Shown here piece by piece: positions 1-7,682 of a DNA stretch of 11,000 nt (positions within the stretch are counted from its first letter, which is position 1; every line of letters begins with the position of its first letter). A program made the translations under genes and the position numbers. The notes beneath the pieces were generated by a model that saw only the letters and a program-made list of their open reading frames with translations, was not told the DNA's origin and ran no database searches. This DNA comes from a bacterium (GTDB lineage: Bacteria > Tectomicrobia > Entotheonellia > Entotheonellales > Entotheonellaceae). Location: positions 1 to 11,000 of the forward strand of contig JAPULM010000042.1 of the NCBI GenBank assembly GCA_027294925.1. Reading direction: 5' to 3'.

Positions 1-17
1 TGACCCTACCTGCTAAC

Positions 18-209
18 GACGTGGAGTCAGCCTAAATGGGCCATTCTACCTACCTTGCGCACTTACAGCATGGGCCCAGCGGGCTTTCAGTGACGAAGCA
101 ACGCCTGCCGATCTGGAACGCATGAAACGTGACGTGCGTGACGCTATGCGCGCCGGGCAATGCCGGGGTGAGTACAGATATTCTGCACAGAAAACATAGA
201 GGGAAGTAA
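18..209 (+). pseudogene. Decayed fragment of an N-acyl-D-amino-acid deacylase-like amidohydrolase
   Basis: Reading across all three forward frames gives consecutive pieces of one family signature: MGHST (about 33-47), then LRTYSMG, then QRAFSDEATPADLERMKRD followed by VRDAMRAG (about 74-152), then GVST. This matches, in order, the GHGTLR / MG / DEATPxDLxxM / AGAxGFSTS stretch typical of D-aminoacylase-type amidohydrolases. There are stops and at least three frame changes (for example an extra C near 77), so it cannot encode a working enzyme. Only a middle piece of a normally ~500-residue protein is visible, and the 5' part may lie outside the window. Family assignment is from remembered motifs; the frameshifts are seen directly. 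Confidence 0.5.
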
Positions 210-228
210 ACCGAACGTGTCGAAGGCT

Positions 229-469
229 ATGAAGATTACAACCATCAGAGCCACGTATTCTGACGAGTGGGTGGCAGCCGAAGTTACCAAGATAGACATA
301 GCAGATATCCCCTGTGGCCGGGATGCTCCTTACGCATAGTCCTGAGAAACACACGGTGCATCAGGCAGTTAAAGCCTATCTCAAGCAGCATGCAACAACG
401 AGACTGTTCATCTTCTTTACTGGCGATCCGATTCCTGAAGGCGTAGAGGTGGCATTTGCCCGCTGCTAG
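229..469 (+). pseudogene. Small hypothetical protein gene with one frameshift
   Basis: ATG at 229 opens a frame that reads MKITTIRATYSDEWVAAEVT and stops at 337-339. A second frame entered near 302 reads PVAGMLLTHSPEKHTVHQAV, continues through RLFIFFTGDPIPEGVEVAF and stops at 467-469. Joined by a single frame change around 295-310, they give one plausible ~79-residue soluble protein with protein-like composition throughout. I do not recognise the family. No strong ribosome binding site precedes 229 (only CGAAGG very close to the start). It lies between two other decayed pieces, which supports reading it as a dead gene rather than two tiny genes. A sequencing error at the frameshift is an alternative. 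Confidence 0.4.
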
Positions 470-701
470 CCGGATCAGAGGAGGCGCGTGGTCTTGTTTC
501 AAGCCTTCTATAACTTTGCACGGCCACACATGAGTTTGCGCCTGCCTCTGCCTAAGCAGGAGCCGCATGCCTCGGAATGATTCGGCCCAAGTGGTGCCAT
601 CGCCTGGCATGGCAGCAGGACTGACGGATCATGTCTGGACATTTCGAGAACTTCTGACCGCTAAATTTGAGCCGATTCATAATCAAAGTGGTAGCGGATG
701 A
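470..701 (+). pseudogene. Transposase C-terminal remnant
   Basis: The frame ending at the stop 578-580 reads LFQAFYNFARPHMSLRLPL. After a shift, the frame from about 582 reads PGMAAGLTDHVWTFRELL, then AKFEPIHNQSGSG, and stops at 699-701. Together these resemble the C-terminal end of a widespread DDE transposase family whose members carry YNFxRPHxSL and then RTPAMAAGLTDHxW. Only about 75 residues remain, the halves are in different frames, and no upstream catalytic domain or terminal repeats are visible, so it is an inactive insertion-sequence scar. It ends 23 nt from the end of the convergent ilvC. I cannot name the IS family with certainty. Confidence 0.6.
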
Positions 702-724
702 GCACCCAAATCAACCACTTTCGA

Positions 725-2227
<1,503 letters not shown>

Positions 2228-2258
2228 TTACTCGCACACGTTTATGAAGAGATGGAAA

Positions 2259-2294
2259 CCCTATGCTTATCAGAAATATTGCCGTTTGACAACC
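2259..2294 (-). promoter_or_regulatory. Probable ilvC promoter/operator element shared with metF
   Basis: On the - strand this reads GGTTGTCA, 8 nt, then TATTTCTGATAAGCATAGGG. It ends 55 nt before the ilvC start. The same arrangement with 26 of 36 identical positions sits upstream of metF at 3253-3288. TTGTCA fits a -35 box. The -10 is less clear: TAAGCA at 17-nt spacing or GATAAG at 15. The conserved TATTTCTGATAA block could be an operator for a common regulator rather than a plain -10. Position and duplication are seen; function is inferred. Confidence 0.5.
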
Positions 2295-2306
2295 GGCACA
2301 TGCATC

Positions 2307-3173
2307 TTATTCTTCATCAAGCTTGGCCAAAATGAGCCTCACCGCCTTCGATTTGTTCAGGGTATAGAAATGGATGCCCGGCGCGCCCGCCTCAAGAAGC
2401 TCCCGGCACTGCTTGGCGGCATGAGCAATTCCATACGCTTCAACCCGTGCCAAATCATCCTCAATAGGACTCAGGTCATGCTCGAGCTGGGCCGGAAGCT
2501 TAGAACCACAAATCTGTGTAAAGCGCTTGATTTGTGTAAAATTGGTAATCGGCATAATACCGGGAACAATGGGCACGTCAACACCAGCGGCGCGCGCCCG
2601 TGCGACGAAATCAAAGTAGTCTTGATTGTCAAAAAACAGTTGCGTGATCAGAAAATCAACCCCATCTTCAACCTTCTTCTGGCAATAGAACAAATCAACT
2701 TCTTTCGAAGGCGCGTCAATATGTCCTTCAGGGTAGCAAGCGCCGCCAATACAAAAAAGCGCCAGACTTTTAATATGGGCCGCAAGCTCATTGGCATATC
2801 TAAAGCCGTCGGATGGTTGGACAAAATCCGCCTGCTCCTGAGGTGGGTCGCCACCCAATGCCAAAACATTATCGATACCGTATGCCTGCAGCGTCTCTAA
2901 GGCCGATGTGATGTCGTCCTTACTTGCCCCAATACACGATAGGTGCGACATGGCTTCAAGGCCTACGTCATGCTTCATACGACGTACAAGGTCAAACGTG
3001 GTATCACGGGTACTACCCATTGCTCCATAAGTGACGGAGACAAAGCCCGGCTGTAAGGCTTTCAGCTGTTGCACGGTGCGCAACAGACTGGTCATGCCTT
3101 GATCCGTCTTGGGCGGAAAAAATTCAAACGAAATAACGGGATGCTGACGCTGATACAGGTCAATAATTTTCAT
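2307..3173 (-). CDS. metF: Methylenetetrahydrofolate reductase
   Basis: Reduces 5,10-methylene-THF to 5-methyl-THF with a flavin cofactor, supplying the methyl group for methionine synthesis; a soluble TIM-barrel enzyme. The 288-residue product matches the bacterial MetF length. It contains SFEFFPPKT (15-23, with catalytic-type E17), SVTYGAMGST (45-54), LALGGDPP (104-111, including D109) and ITQLFFDN (176-183). I place the start at ATG 3173, which gives the usual family N-terminus (IIDLYQRQHPVISFEFFPPKT). An in-frame TTG at 3224 would add 17 residues without similarity. The ribosome binding site at 3173 is weak (GAGTGAG). The gene is monocistronic as far as visible, with its own promoter-like element upstream, and lies 103 nt upstream of ilvC. 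Confidence 0.94.
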   Translation of the reverse strand: MKIIDLYQRQHPVISFEFFPPKTDQGMTSLLRTVQQLKALQPGFVSVTYGAMGSTRDTTFDLVRRMKHDVGLEAMSHLSCIGASKDDITSALETLQAYGIDNVLALGGDPPQEQADFVQPSDGFRYANELAAHIKSLALFCIGGACYPEGHIDAPSKEVDLFYCQKKVEDGVDFLITQLFFDNQDYFDFVARARAAGVDVPIVPGIMPITNFTQIKRFTQICGSKLPAQLEHDLSPIEDDLARVEAYGIAHAAKQCRELLEAGAPGIHFYTLNKSKAVRLILAKLDEE

Positions 3174-3252
3174 AGAAAACTCACTCGTCGAAAAGTGATC
3201 ACCACCCTTGTTGTCGGATTTCAACCATCAAACCAAGAGCGCATCGAACAAA

Positions 3253-3288
3253 CCTTATGATTATCAGAAATAACTTATTCTGACAACC
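3253..3288 (-). promoter_or_regulatory. Probable metF promoter/operator element shared with ilvC
   Basis: On the - strand it reads GGTTGTCA, 8 nt, then TATTTCTGATAATCATAAGG, ending 79 nt before the chosen metF start. TTGTCA (3281-3286) with TAATCA (3258-3263) gives a 17-nt spacer; GATAAT at 15 nt is an alternative -10. Its similarity to 2259-2294 is confined to the two outer blocks, while the inner 8 nt are almost entirely different. That pattern suits conserved protein contacts. Confidence 0.5.
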
Positions 3289-3376
3289 TATCGATTAATT
3301 TAAATAATGCCTATCATGTTGAAAAATAATCGAATAGCTTTTTATGAATTTTATAAATTTTTTTTCAAACAATCGG

Positions 3377-3405
3377 TTGTTTTCCGAATTTTCTTATGCT
3401 ATAGT
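3377..3405 (+). promoter_or_regulatory. Sigma70-type promoter, + strand, target unclear
   Basis: TTGTTT (3377-3382), exactly 17 nt, then TATAGT (3400-3405), within very AT-rich DNA (3280-3400) and followed by GTGTG. Transcription would begin near 3412, more than 500 nt before ispG, with no convincing ORF in between. It could drive a small RNA or a long ispG leader. Confidence 0.4.
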
Positions 3406-3606
3406 GTGTCATACGATTGATCTGCCGAATGCTGAATGATCGAACAAAGACTCGCAGACTGCTTTAGGGCGTCAAGGCAATCGGCCATATCGATCAGCCC
3501 CATACGGGCTTGGCAAGCCGATTAATCGCTGCATGAACAATGACGCGAGACCAAGTGCGATATAGTGCGAAGACGACTATGACACCTGGAATTCGGCTGA
3601 GACTGC
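3406..3606 (+). other. Gene-free stretch with nested complementary segments (possible structured RNA)
   Basis: No convincing ORF in either strand. Downstream of the promoter at 3377-3405, four pairs of complementary segments are nested in order: GCCGAAT/ATTCGGC (3424-3430 and 3591-3597), CTCGC/GCGAG (3451-3455 and 3545-3549), AATCGGC/GCCGATT (3479-3485 and 3517-3523), and AGCCC/GGGCT (3496-3500 and 3506-3510, 5-nt loop). Such nesting could fold a rod-like RNA of about 180 nt. No known RNA family was recognised and no terminator with a T-run is present, so this is a suggestion only. Confidence 0.2.
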
Positions 3607-3954
3607 TTAAGGTTGGGCCTGCTGTGACATATTGAGTTCTAGTAAATGTGAATGCGATTGACTCTCGGTGTTGCATGTAAGGTTAACCGGCTTGCCTAGA
3701 TAACGCTGCATTTTCAAGTTCACTTCTTCTACAGCACATTGTACAATCTGCCTACTACAAGTATCTCGCTGCCCCAATGCTCTGATTTGTCGGCAGAGAA
3801 AAGCACCCGGATGTATCTTGTCGTCATTCTTGGCGAGTTGTACACCGCCTTGCCAAACATCATCGCCTAATACCTTGCAAAACCAGCCGCGATTAGGTAC
3901 AAACAACACGAAGACAACCCAATCAACGATGATTGCCTGTGAAAGAACAATCAT
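3607..3954 (-). CDS. Doubtful small hypothetical protein
   Basis: An uninterrupted 115-codon frame from ATG 3954 to TAA at 3607. The predicted product has a hydrophobic N-terminus (IIVDWVVFVLFV, about residues 8-19), then a polar part with five cysteines. I recognise no family. Its start codon lies on top of the ispG start (ATG at 3953 on the other strand), leaving no room for two promoters, and no ribosome binding site is evident. It may be a relic or a chance frame. The same DNA on the + strand codes for an unconvincing N-terminal extension of IspG, so the region is probably the ispG upstream region. Confidence 0.2.
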   Translation of the reverse strand: MIVLSQAIIVDWVVFVLFVPNRGWFCKVLGDDVWQGGVQLAKNDDKIHPGAFLCRQIRALGQRDTCSRQIVQCAVEEVNLKMQRYLGKPVNLTCNTESQSHSHLLELNMSQQAQP

Positions 3955-6094
3955 GCTCACATTTATCTCGTACGGTAAAGATCCATTTACCTATCATCGC
4001 CGCAAAAGCCGTGTGGTGCACATTGGCGACGTAGCGCTCGGCGGCGACTATCCCATTCGCATCCAATCGATGACCATTAGTGATACCATGGATACCGCCG
4101 CGACGGTGGAGGAAACCATCCAGCTGGTTGAGGCCGGTTGTGAAATTGTACGCCTCACGGCGCCCTCCTTGAATGAGGCAGAAAACTTACGCCATATCAA
4201 GGCGGAACTCCATCAACGCGGCGTTCACGTACCGTTGATCGCCGATATTCACTTCACCCCGAATGCTGCCTTGAAAGCGGTGGAATATGTCGAAAAAGTT
4301 CGCATCAACCCCGGCAATTATGTGGATAAAAAGAAGTTCGCCGTACGGGAATATACCGATCGTGAGTATGAGGCTGAACTTGAACGTATTGAGCAGCGCT
4401 TCAAACCCCTAGTGCTCAAGGCGAAACAATACGGTGTGGCAATGCGCATTGGGACCAATCACGGGTCGTTGTCCGATCGCATCATGAATCGCTTTGGTGA
4501 CACGCCGGAGGGTATGGTGGCGTCGGCTCTGGAGTTTGTACGCATCTGCCGGCACTACGATTACCACGACATCGTGCTGTCGATGAAAGCCTCCAATCCA
4601 TTGGTGATGATGCAAGCTTATCGTCTACTCGTCGCCCGCATGAATGAATTGGGCATGGACTACCCTTTGCATTTAGGTGTCACCGAGGCTGGTGATGGCG
4701 AAGAAGGCCGTGTCAAGTCGGCCATCGGCATCGGTGCCCTCTTAGCAGATGGTATTGGCGACACCATTCGGGTATCACTCACCGAGGATTCGGTGCACGA
4801 AATTCCTGCCGCCATGGCGCTCGTTAAACCCTACAACGACCGTCGAACAACCCCAAAAGACGTCCAGTCGTTGCCCATACGCCTGCGCACATCGACCCTA
4901 TCGACGCCGATCGAAAATCGCCATCCCTATGCGTACAAACGACGCAACAGTACAGAACTCTCAATCGGCAAGGTCGGGGTTGGCGGTGCGCAACCGGTTC
5001 GTGTCGAACTGGCGACTACGGTTCCCCTCGCCGATATCGACAGCACCATCAATCAAATTCGAGATCTGATCACACCGGCACAGGCCAATGCCCCGGTGGG
5101 TGAGGTTGTCAGGCTACACGCAACATCAGCTGCCGATTTGGAGGCCTTTGCCCAAATCGGCAAACGGATGCAAAATGACGGCCTCAACGCCCCTCTGGCC
5201 TTATATCTGCCGGCCTCGCTTTACCTAGAATCCCCTCGTCTCCTTGAGGGAGAGGGGCAGGCTGAGGGGGAAATCCGCATTACCGCCGGCGTCGCCAAAA
5301 TCATCACGGCTCCCGATCCAAACCTGTCTGAATCGGCCTGGCACGAGCAAGTCCAGCAGATTATCGCTGCAGCGCAGAAAGATGATGCAGTCATTGAATG
5401 GATGCTGTCCCTCGACACAATCCCGCAATTCCTACGCGCCGTACACGGCGCCACGCTTGAAGGCATTGCCCAAACAGCCTGTCGTCTAGGCCAACAATCA
5501 CAGACCACATACCCGCATGCCTTGGTGTTTTCACTTGACACCAAACAGCCCATTTACGCCTATCGTTTTCTCGCTGCACAACTCGACCAAGAGGGTCTTG
5601 CCGCACCATTACATCTGAAATCACCTGTGCTGAAAGGACGTCAAGAGACGCTATTCCAGTCGTCAGTCGGGCTAGGTGCGCTGCTCAGTGACGGATTAGG
5701 GGATAGTCTGCAGATCGACAGCGATCTCTCGCCTCGAGATGCCATTCGTTTGAGTTACAATATATTGCAAGCGGCACGACTACGCATGTCAAAGACCGAA
5801 TTCATCTCGTGTCCCTCCTGTGGTCGTACCCTGTTTGACCTGCAAACGACCACCGAGCGTATCAAGTCCCGCATGTCGCACCTCAAAGACATCAAGATCG
5901 CCATTATGGGCTGTATCGTTAACGGCCCGGGCGAAATGGCCGACGCCGATTTCGGCTACGTCGGCGCTGGACCCGGCAAAATCAGTCTATACGTCGGTAA
6001 AGAATGTGTTGCGCGTAATATCCCCGCTACTGAAGCCGACGAGCGACTCGTCGAACTCATCAAAGCCCATGACAAGTGGGTTGAGCCCGTGTAA
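3953..6094 (+). CDS. ispG: 4-hydroxy-3-methylbut-2-enyl diphosphate synthase, long three-domain (plant/chlamydial) form
   Basis: Penultimate step of the MEP isoprenoid pathway: reductive ring opening of MEcPP to HMBPP by a [4Fe-4S] enzyme in the cytosol. From ATG 3953 (after GAAAGA) the product is 713 residues against about 370 for E. coli IspG, near the plant and above the chlamydial length. Order: N-terminal TIM barrel (about 18-285, with RIQSMT, ADIHFTPNAAL, KVRINPGNYVDKKKF, RIGTNHGSLSDR, LHLGVTEAGDG); inserted A* domain (about 325-605); C-terminal cluster domain with CPSCGRTLFDL (C620, C623) and GCIVNGPGEMADADFGYVG (C654, E661), the usual three Cys plus one Glu. The A* domain still aligns by eye with the first barrel. 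A palindromic repeat is translated within it (about residues 427-441). In-frame upstream codons to 3818 look non-coding. Converges on the HTTM gene. Confidence 0.93.
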   Translation: MLTFISYGKDPFTYHRRKSRVVHIGDVALGGDYPIRIQSMTISDTMDTAATVEETIQLVEAGCEIVRLTAPSLNEAENLRHIKAELHQRGVHVPLIADIHFTPNAALKAVEYVEKVRINPGNYVDKKKFAVREYTDREYEAELERIEQRFKPLVLKAKQYGVAMRIGTNHGSLSDRIMNRFGDTPEGMVASALEFVRICRHYDYHDIVLSMKASNPLVMMQAYRLLVARMNELGMDYPLHLGVTEAGDGEEGRVKSAIGIGALLADGIGDTIRVSLTEDSVHEIPAAMALVKPYNDRRTTPKDVQSLPIRLRTSTLSTPIENRHPYAYKRRNSTELSIGKVGVGGAQPVRVELATTVPLADIDSTINQIRDLITPAQANAPVGEVVRLHATSAADLEAFAQIGKRMQNDGLNAPLALYLPASLYLESPRLLEGEGQAEGEIRITAGVAKIITAPDPNLSESAWHEQVQQIIAAAQKDDAVIEWMLSLDTIPQFLRAVHGATLEGIAQTACRLGQQSQTTYPHALVFSLDTKQPIYAYRFLAAQLDQEGLAAPLHLKSPVLKGRQETLFQSSVGLGALLSDGLGDSLQIDSDLSPRDAIRLSYNILQAARLRMSKTEFISCPSCGRTLFDLQTTTERIKSRMSHLKDIKIAIMGCIVNGPGEMADADFGYVGAGPGKISLYVGKECVARNIPATEADERLVELIKAHDKWVEPV
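5229..5274. repeat. GAGGG-type palindromic repeat inside ispG, in frame
   Basis: CCCCTC at 5232-5237 pairs with GAGGGG at 5252-5257. Inner CTCC/GGGAG pairing surrounds a TTGA loop, followed by the tail CAGGCTGAGGGGG. The pattern of CCCCTC, short loop, GGGAGAGGGG and a trailing GTGAGGG-like segment is that of a very common intergenic palindrome in proteobacterial genomes. Here it is read as PRLLEGEGQAEGE, a low-complexity peptide unlike the flanking domain. Its length keeps the frame open. Confidence 0.6.
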
Positions 6095-6124
6095 AGACAC
6101 GCTCAAAAACGCTCTTCTGTCTCG

Positions 6125-6189
6125 CCTATGCAAAAACGTTGCGGGGACAGATTTAAATCTGTCCCCATCCAGATGAATTTTGGCATAGG
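6125..6189. repeat. 65-nt palindromic element (REP/MITE-like) between convergent genes
   Basis: Its core, 6143-6166, is a perfect 24-bp palindrome: GGGGACAGATTT followed by its exact reverse complement. Outside it, CCTATGCAAAA (6125-6135) is matched by TTTTGGCATAGG (6178-6189) as inverted repeats with one bulged base. A GGGGACAGATTT-type palindrome is, from memory, a frequent dispersed repeat in several gammaproteobacteria, sometimes with REP-associated transposases; no transposase is nearby. It fills most of the 106-nt gap between ispG and the HTTM gene, and as RNA it would fold in both directions. It could stop transcription, although no T-run follows. Confidence 0.65.
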
Positions 6190-6200
6190 AGGACGAACGG

Positions 6201-7106
6201 CTAACCTCCCGGTGTGACAGCAGGAAACATCCTGCCCCACGGCACCCAGAACGCATACAGACCCAGGTAGGCAAAAAAGAAATCCTGGTATAAAAGTAGG
6301 GCGTTGCCGACCTGAAACAGGAATAAGGCTGGAATCAACAACAACCGCGCAGCAGGTGAAACGAGCGCCAGCGGGGCGCTCAATTCCAAAACAAGCGTCA
6401 GGCCAGCCAAAATGCGACACAAAACCGGATAACCGACCAGCCACTCGACCAGCGGACGGCTCCAGGCGTGAATGGCGTCGGCATGAAACACATACTGATT
6501 TTCAAGTATGTAATGCCTGAGTGTATCGGACATCACCCACGACAAGCCGGCAGCACGCAACTTCGACAGGCCGGCAGCAAAAAAAACGGTCACGAAGATC
6601 ACCCGCACCAGCTGCACCGGCCAGTGATATTGCCCACCCGCAGGCGCCCTTTGCCGCCGTCTGTACTTCCAAATCAGCGCATCGAGTGACCATGCATCAG
6701 CACAGGGAGCAAAGGCGAGAACACCCATGACGAGCGGTACGATAGCATGCGCCCAGTGCAAGTAGCCATAGTTAAACTGAATCCCGATGACATAGAGACC
6801 TAGCACGAAGCTCACGGCAGTCGCCATTCGGGTCAGAAGGCCCAACGCTGCGAGCATCACGCATAGCTCAAATGTGGTGACGAGTCCGTCTAGCGTCGCC
6901 CAGCCTGGTGGCGCGAACGACAACCAGACAAAAAAACTGCGAGGCTGAAAAAAACCGTCCGGAAATAGCGCATACCAGCGCAAGTTTTCGCGTGCGAGGT
7001 AAAGCAGGTAGAACGAAGCAAAAAACAACGCCCGGCACAAGCCAAGCATTTGCGGGGCGGACGGCGTGAACCAGAACCGCTTCCAGGCAACTGAGAGGGC
7101 GTTCAT
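6201..7106 (-). CDS. HTTM-domain integral membrane protein (gamma-carboxylase-like)
   Basis: The 301-residue product from ATG 7106 is strongly hydrophobic, with several membrane helices (roughly 21-37, 76-94, 97-111, 118-134, 164-182, 225-250 and 252-290). The arrangement and the segments FNYGYLHWAHAIVP (111-124) and FFAAGLSKLRAAGLSW (175-190) resemble the HTTM / vitamin K-dependent gamma-carboxylase-like family, for which bacterial functions are mostly unproven. The A of its ATG is 3 nt upstream of the last base of the preceding gene's TGA (shared ATGA, 7106-7103), indicating translational coupling. An upstream in-frame start at 7151 would overlap the partner further and has no advantage. 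The basic loop WKYRRRQR (146-153) is probably cytoplasmic. Downstream lies the palindrome at 6125-6189. Confidence 0.8.
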   Translation of the reverse strand: MNALSVAWKRFWFTPSAPQMLGLCRALFFASFYLLYLARENLRWYALFPDGFFQPRSFFVWLSFAPPGWATLDGLVTTFELCVMLAALGLLTRMATAVSFVLGLYVIGIQFNYGYLHWAHAIVPLVMGVLAFAPCADAWSLDALIWKYRRRQRAPAGGQYHWPVQLVRVIFVTVFFAAGLSKLRAAGLSWVMSDTLRHYILENQYVFHADAIHAWSRPLVEWLVGYPVLCRILAGLTLVLELSAPLALVSPAARLLLIPALFLFQVGNALLLYQDFFFAYLGLYAFWVPWGRMFPAVTPGG

Positions 7107-7585
7107 TGGAAGGACTCTGGCAAGGAAACAGACTGCAACAGGGTCCGCCAAGCGGGCGTTGCATAGTTGTTGGCGCCAGGCCAGGCCATCCAGCCCACCC
7201 GATACACCTCCAGCGCCCTCAGCGGCGGACCATCATGCTCACCCGCACGGCGTTGCATCTCGTAGGCAACGAGTAGCCCGATCAACGCACGACGGGCCGG
7301 CGAAGCATCGACCTGGCCGGAAACGTCCAGCGAGTAGAGCGCCCGCAGCAGCTCGCTGTATGCAAAAGGCACAATATATTGCTCGTCGTCAAGAGGAAAT
7401 AGCCGCCCATCCTTAGTGCGGCCCACCAGGTCCAGCCAATCAACCTCCGGCGTCAATTTTGCTTCGGCGTACATACGGTAATCGAGGAATGGCCAGGCCT
7501 CGCCACCCGCCAACGCGATAATGATCGACGGTGCACCAAACGCTAATATAGCTAGATAAGCAGTTATCCATTGGAAAGGGGACAT
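7103..7585 (-). CDS. Small membrane-anchored hypothetical protein, HTTM partner
   Basis: 160 residues. One N-terminal hydrophobic helix (about 7-28, ITAYLAILAFGAPSIIIALA) acts as signal anchor. A soluble part follows, probably facing the periplasm, with FLDYRMYAEAKLTPEVDWLDLVG (33-55), and a tryptophan-containing segment, EVYRVGWMAWPG (126-137). I know no defined function. The overlapping ATGA with the HTTM gene implies the two proteins are made in step and probably act together in the membrane. The ATG at 7585 lacks a good ribosome binding site, but no other start fits: the next Met, residue 38, would remove the helix. A promoter candidate lies at 7630-7659. Confidence 0.75.
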   Translation of the reverse strand: MSPFQWITAYLAILAFGAPSIIIALAGGEAWPFLDYRMYAEAKLTPEVDWLDLVGRTKDGRLFPLDDEQYIVPFAYSELLRALYSLDVSGQVDASPARRALIGLLVAYEMQRRAGEHDGPPLRALEVYRVGWMAWPGANNYATPAWRTLLQSVSLPESFQ

Positions 7586-7591
7586 AGTAAA

Positions 7592-7648
7592 ACCCGCAAG
7601 TGGACATCGAGACTATTTGAACCTAGTTTATTTTAGCAAGTTGCGGGT
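7592..7648. repeat. Inverted repeat between comEA-like gene and HTTM pair
   Basis: ACCCGCAA (7592-7599) and TTGCGGGT (7641-7648) are perfect 8-bp inverted repeats separated by 41 nt. One arm lies inside the predicted promoter spacer and the other just before the start of the gene at 7585. It could be an operator pair acting by looping, or a weak hairpin ending the upstream transcript. Confidence 0.35.
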
Positions 7649-7659
7649 CAGCTTCTCAA
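7630..7659 (-). promoter_or_regulatory. Candidate sigma70 promoter for the HTTM operon
   Basis: On the - strand, TTGAGA (7659-7654), an 18-nt spacer, then TAAAAT (7635-7630), about 45 nt before the start at 7585. The match is fair. The two-gene operon could alternatively be read through from the comEA-like gene, which ends only 97 nt upstream. Confidence 0.4.
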
Positions 7660-7682
7660 GCAGACGACGAAGCGCCATCGGA

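Noticed and set aside
46..610. Two overlapping - strand frames of about 100 codons (46-354 and 284-610)
   Set aside because: They lie antisense to recognisable + strand gene fragments and show no protein family features.
3174..3224. TTG start adding 17 residues to MetF
   Set aside because: The extra residues have no family similarity and there is no ribosome binding site before the TTG.
3192..3230. Nine-codon upstream frame before metF (MVEIRQQGW)
   Set aside because: No ribosome binding site and no methionine or regulatory codon pattern; probably chance.
3174..3400. SAM or SAH riboswitch before metF
   Set aside because: Looked for conserved stems; found only AT-rich DNA and the shared promoter element.
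3818..3952. In-frame 45-residue N-terminal extension of IspG
   Set aside because: Low-complexity Thr/Asn/Gln/Pro-rich composition, no family match, and the internal ATG at 3953 gives the expected start.
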